A stretch of 64,000 bases of DNA from Rhea pennata. Its lineage: Eukaryota > Chordata > Aves > Rheiformes > Rheidae. The notes below the pieces were generated by a model. That model did no database searches, was not told where the DNA came from, and saw nothing but the letters and a program-made list of their open reading frames with translations. The position numbers and the translations under genes were made by a program. Positions 60,801 to 64,000 of the stretch are shown piece after piece. The first letter of the stretch is position 1. Every line of letters starts with the position of its first letter. The stretch spans positions 69,041,582 to 69,105,581 of the forward strand of contig NC_084702.1 in assembly GCF_028389875.1 (NCBI RefSeq), written 5' to 3'.

Positions 60801-63249
60801 GTCATACTCAGTTTGACCCAAACATTTTCATTTTTCTTTAAATCACTGTTTCATCTTAGATAGGGGAATCTAAGAGTCTAGCTCATGAAGCTTTTTCTGT
60901 ACTGCCCATGAACATCATTTTGATGCTGATCTTGTCTGTACATCTGTGATGTACGTTAGCTTTACTTCAGGGAAGTACCTTTGTGGCAGTGACAGGTTAT
61001 TGTTCATCATGTTGGTAAGGTGACGTGGTCTGATCCCAAATAAGCAAGTGGGAGCTGTTGGCTGAACTCATCAAAAGTATTTTTCTGCAGGTGGTTTATC
61101 TGACCAACAGCGGTTCAGAAGCCAATGATCTGGCAATGTTCCTGGCAAGGCTGTACACTCGTAACTTTGACATCATCTGTTTCAGGTAATGGTGGTCTCT
61201 GAAACTCATTGTGTTTCACTCTCTGTATGCATAAGACATAAAATAATGTGGAACTCCAAATCTGCTGAGGATGCTTTCAAATTAGTTTATCAGACAAAGA
61301 AGAGTAAGACATCAGTATTGAGAGTTGAAAATTTGATATAGTGAGCTAGGACAGCTACGACTAGTTAAAAGACAACTTTCGATTTCTGCTTTCATTGTTT
61401 AAAATGGGATCTAGTCTTTGTGTTTCAGGTGTTACTTCTGTGGACCTTCGTTCAGTGGCAGGGCAGACTTCAGCAGTTGCTGCCTGTCCCTGTTCATCCC
61501 ACCCTAGTGCTCCCCTTTGTGGAGATAAAAGGGTGCAGCTGGAACAGTTGGGCAGTGACCCAGAGCAGGGAACTGATCTGGCTGAAAACTGACCTACTGG
61601 AAGGACTGGGGACTTTTTTGTCCTTGTTTGTTTTGTTGGCTTGTTCTTCTGCCAGATCCCTGATGTGGTTCACTGCACAGCTGTGCAGAACGCTATTCGA
61701 TCTTAATTACAGAAGTGGTGCAAGGGTGAGGACTATGTAAACACCCGTATAAACAATTCTTCTCTACTGTGCATCCAAGGTCTCAGATATTAGAGTAAAA
61801 AACCCTGTTATAAATTGTTAGCTTTTAGGGAAAATGGCGTTTCTTCTGCCATTCTGTTCAGCAAAAAGTTGTGAATCCACCTAACTTGTATATTCCTGTT
61901 AATGAACTGCTGATTTGTGTATAAACCTAGCAGCAAACCACCATGTAGTTTAAGGATTGGCAACATCTGTTCAAGAGAGTAGAAGTTCCCAAGATGCAAG
62001 GAGCAGAGATGTTTATTCTGTAGGGCTCAGATGCTGGAGCAGAGCTTTGAGAGGCTTGCACAAAACCGGTCTGAATTACTGTTGATTACAGGGTTTCTCT
62101 TCCCTTTGTGAACGTCAGCTCGCAATTTTAACGCTTGCCATTGCAGGAAACATGTCACAGGTGGGTAGTCGGGAATCTTCCAAAATCAGAGCAAAAACTG
62201 GCAGCAGGAATCTTCTTGTTCTGAAGTCATTGGTATACACTTTTTTTTTTCCAATGGTTTGTAGCTTGGAAGCATGCTCTCTTGGAACTAATACCGCTAA
62301 TACAACTCCTCTTAGAAATTCATGCTGTTCTTGTACTTTGTCTGTTTGCACAGAGGAGGATACCACGGAGGCAGCCCTTATGCACTGGGAGTGACATCTG
62401 TTGGTCCTTATAAGCATGGCGTTGCCAATGGTTTTGGCTGCTCAACAGTGAGATTTTATATATATATATGTATATATATATAATCTGAGTAACTATCAGT
62501 TTATTTGAATATTTCAGCCGTTAGTAAGTGAATAGTTAGTAAGTGCTTTATTAACTGAACTGCAATGTAGCTGTTTCTGCTAGGAAAACAAAACGAGCTG
62601 GAGTTCCCTTTCCCTCTCCTTGTGCAGTTGCTGATGCTAATTTAGAGTTAGGAAAAGCATAATATGAGCGGTCATGATCTACAGCACTTTACTCTTGCTT
62701 GTTGCTTACTTGGAAGCCTTTATATGGCTCAGAGCTTCTTCTCTGAAGTTTGCTTTGGCAAATATATGCAAAGCTATTTTCTGCTGGTCTGCAGTAGATC
62801 TTCCTCAGAATTAAAGGAAAAAAAACTATGTCCTTCCTGTCAGCAAAAAAACAAAGAAAAACCAAATTATAAATTATTGTGTAAAGCCATTTGAATAAAG
62901 ATCCCTGTCCTCTCCCACCCTCTCCCCCGCAAAAAAAACCTTCTGTCTTCTGCCTTCCATCAGGGTTCTTATCTTTGGAGAAGCCTGTTATTATTTCACA
63001 AATGTTTTTCGGACAGTTCATTTGAACTAAATCTGCCCTTTGACTCCAGTAGAGTATTTTAGCTTTCTTCATTAGAGTCATTCCTCGGTATGATCAACAC
63101 ATCTCTTAGAAAGACAATGTTGTCAAATCTGTAGTATTTCTCTTATGCTTGACAGACAATGTTGCCAGATGTTTTTCGAGGTCCGTGGGGAGGCAGCCAT
63201 TGTAGAGATTCTCCAGTGCAAACTATTCGAAAATGCAGCTGTTCTGAAG
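57779..63249 (+). CDS. AGXT2: Alanine-glyoxylate aminotransferase 2, N-terminal half, runs off the window
   Basis: AGXT2 is a mitochondrial PLP-dependent class III aminotransferase that transfers amino groups to glyoxylate or pyruvate and also acts on beta-aminoisobutyrate and dimethylarginines. Seven exons (57,779-57,836; 58,944-59,029; 59,381-59,565; 59,871-59,994; 61,091-61,185; 62,354-62,447; 63,156-63,249) join in frame to 736 nt, about 245 codons of an expected 510 or so. Seen in order: an Arg-rich presequence without acidic residues, [24 protein letters not shown], the cofactor-binding [21 protein letters not shown], and [20 protein letters not shown]. These match the family closely. 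The catalytic lysine and C-terminal half lie beyond the window. All introns are GT-AG; the last donor (GTTGGT) is weak. No frameshift was seen. Confidence 0.95.
57852..57880 (+). repeat. GGGGCC hexanucleotide run
   Basis: Four full GGGGCC units followed by GGGGC, starting 15 nt after the AGXT2 exon 1 donor. The run of five G4 tracts could form a G-quadruplex in DNA or nascent RNA. Confidence 0.97.
58011..58027 (+). repeat. Poly(T) tract of 17 bases in AGXT2 intron 1
   Basis: A T run marks an abrupt change from CpG-rich to AT-rich sequence. Confidence 0.9.
58330..58650. promoter_or_regulatory. Second CpG-rich island inside AGXT2 intron 1
   Basis: About 320 bp of very high GC are separated from the promoter island by about 300 bp of AT-rich DNA. 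Open frames in it (58,315-58,668 and others) are compositional and have no recognised domain. It may be an intronic regulatory island, an alternative promoter or an inserted sequence. Confidence 0.4.
58944..59029 (+). CDS. AGXT2: AGXT2 exon 2
   Basis: An 86-nt exon from TTTGTAG to GTAAGT. It encodes the rest of the presequence and [12 protein letters not shown], the start of the conserved mature protein. Confidence 0.93.
59381..59565 (+). CDS. AGXT2: AGXT2 exon 3
   Basis: A 185-nt exon from CACTTAG to GTAAGT. It encodes [35 protein letters not shown] and the conserved WLFDYKG segment. Confidence 0.96.
59871..59994 (+). CDS. AGXT2: AGXT2 exon 4
   Basis: A 124-nt exon from CGTGCAG to GTACTT. 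It encodes [20 protein letters not shown] and [20 protein letters not shown]. Confidence 0.96.
61091..61185 (+). CDS. AGXT2: AGXT2 exon 5, cofactor-binding SGSEAND
   Basis: A 95-nt exon from TTCTGCAG to GTAATG. It encodes [20 protein letters not shown], including the serine/glycine-rich segment that contacts the PLP phosphate in this fold. Confidence 0.96.
61400..61750. other. GC-richer block in AGXT2 intron 5, unidentified
   Basis: Open in two + frames (61,395-61,592 and 61,420-61,740) without recognised protein similarity. The composition differs from the rest of the intron, so it may be an old inserted repeat. Confidence 0.25.
62354..62447 (+). CDS. AGXT2: AGXT2 exon 6
   Basis: A 94-nt exon from TTTGCACAG to GTGAGA. 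It encodes [20 protein letters not shown] and then [11 protein letters not shown]. Phase 2 in, phase 0 out. Confidence 0.95.
62456..62482. repeat. TA dinucleotide microsatellite
   Basis: An (AT)n run interrupted once by a G, starting just after the AGXT2 exon 6 donor. Confidence 0.9.
63156..63249 (+). CDS. AGXT2: AGXT2 exon 7, last in the window
   Basis: A 94-nt exon from CTTGACAG. It encodes [20 protein letters not shown] and [11 protein letters not shown]. The end is set at GAAG before GTTGGT, a weak donor, because it keeps the family alignment and leaves phase 1. A later end is possible. Confidence 0.85.
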
Positions 63250-63425
63250 GTTGGTCAATGGCAAAGGTTTGGAAGGGTGTTCTAAAATTGCAAAAAGTGT
63301 TTGGTTTTGAGATTAGAAGATAGTATGGGGGTGAGGAAATCAAAATGCCTACATGGGGCATATTTACTTCACTTCTCAGCAAAAGTAAATATTCATCAAT
63401 AGGACCTATAAGTTTGCGTTTGCAG

Positions 63426-63747
63426 GCAACTGAAGAAAATATTGCAGAGAATCTGAGGTATGCACATCCCACTGAAAAATATTTGGGCAGGAGAACACTT
63501 CATTCTCAGATTTCTTCTGAAATCCCAGTCTTGGTCTCCAGTGAGTGTCAGGATGAGTTCTGATATTCACAAATCTGGAACTCAAATTTTAACACATCTG
63601 GAAGAAGAGAAATGTTCTACTGCTTCTGAAGTTTTGATAGCTCTTCAGAGTTTATTTTGGAATAAAATTAGTAGTAAGGACAATCTGACTCCAGCAACAG
63701 CAGAAGTCATATATGCGCAGAGCATTCCATATGCAGCGCAGTGTTAA
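63426..63747 (+). pseudogene. Unidentified coding-like block in AGXT2 intron
   Basis: Two overlapping + frames look coding-like: 63,426-63,563 (ATEENIAENLRYAHPTEKYL and on) and, one base shifted, about 63,550-63,747 (IHKSGTQILTHLEEEKCSTA and on, ending TAA). An acceptor-like GTTTGCAG precedes the first. Neither frame matches the next expected AGXT2 segment. It may be a frameshifted retrocopy fragment, an exon of another transcript, or chance. I do not recognise the protein. Confidence 0.3.
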
Positions 63748-64000
63748 AGCTCCTCTACTGCTCTCCTATAAACAGCAATTAAGATAATTTTTTCACTGTT
63801 TTAGTAAGCAGTCTAATGTTTTATTTCACATACATAACAAAATGTTTTCTTAGGTTTTGCGCCCTTTCCCATGAGTGGGAGGATGAGCTATACTAATTGC
63901 TGTTGTCTTTGTTACAGTATAGACTGATGTGCAGCTGCATTCTTCAGACTCTTCATACTCATTCTAACCTAACAATTTGTTGTATCTTATTCTGATACTT
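63748..64000. other. AGXT2 intron to window edge
   Basis: AT-rich, with no exon recognised before the window ends. Confidence 0.5.

Noticed and set aside
1-64000. Late-feathering type rearrangement (partial PRLR duplication with an endogenous retrovirus, known in some chickens)
   Set aside because: Only one PRLR locus is present and no retroviral gene or LTR pair was recognised in the window. The duplicated ligand-binding unit is the ordinary avian feature.
1-64000. CRISPR arrays, operons, prophage or bacterial genes
   Set aside because: Introns, CR1 LINEs and vertebrate gene structure show this is vertebrate nuclear DNA; no spaced direct-repeat array was seen.

Overview
The window is vertebrate nuclear DNA, almost certainly from a bird. 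Two lines of evidence support this. The prolactin receptor gene encodes two tandem copies of its ligand-binding region, which is the arrangement known from birds. The recognisable interspersed repeats are CR1 LINE fragments with typical avian 3' ends, and there are no SINE families of the mammalian kind. In birds with known karyotypes this PRLR-AGXT2 block lies on the Z chromosome; the window itself cannot confirm that.

Layout. Positions 1 to about 33,060 hold no coding exon I can support. This is probably upstream DNA and/or the long 5' non-coding introns of PRLR, and it contains four CR1 fragments on the + strand, one older CR1/L3-like remnant on the - strand, long T tracts and a few unidentified repeat-like blocks. 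From 33,063 to 48,041 the complete coding part of PRLR runs on the + strand in 12 coding exons (2,502 nt, 833 residues plus stop). It has a signal peptide, two complete receptor modules (each two fibronectin-type domains ending in WSEWS), one membrane span, Box 1 and a long cytoplasmic tail. From 48,042 to about 56,220 is most likely a long 3' untranslated region ending at a paired AATAAA. A short CR1 end and a GC-rich 3' CR1 copy (both - strand) follow. The second copy runs up to the GC-rich promoter of AGXT2.

AGXT2 (mitochondrial alanine-glyoxylate aminotransferase 2) starts at 57,779 on the + strand. Seven exons are present, covering about the first 245 codons, roughly the N-terminal half. 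The gene leaves the window before its catalytic lysine. The two genes are neighbours, not functional partners: PRLR is a JAK/STAT cytokine receptor and AGXT2 is a PLP enzyme. The order PRLR then AGXT2 on one strand matches conserved amniote synteny.

Most interesting points: uneven divergence of the two PRLR modules (domain 1 about 78% identical, domain 2 about 60%, by eye); extra cysteines confined to module 1; a CR1 element forming the upstream flank of the AGXT2 promoter; a GGGGCC hexanucleotide run just inside AGXT2 intron 1; and an unexplained coding-like block at 63,426-63,747. I did not find a clearly new biological system. Exon borders were set by eye from splice sites, reading phase and family similarity.
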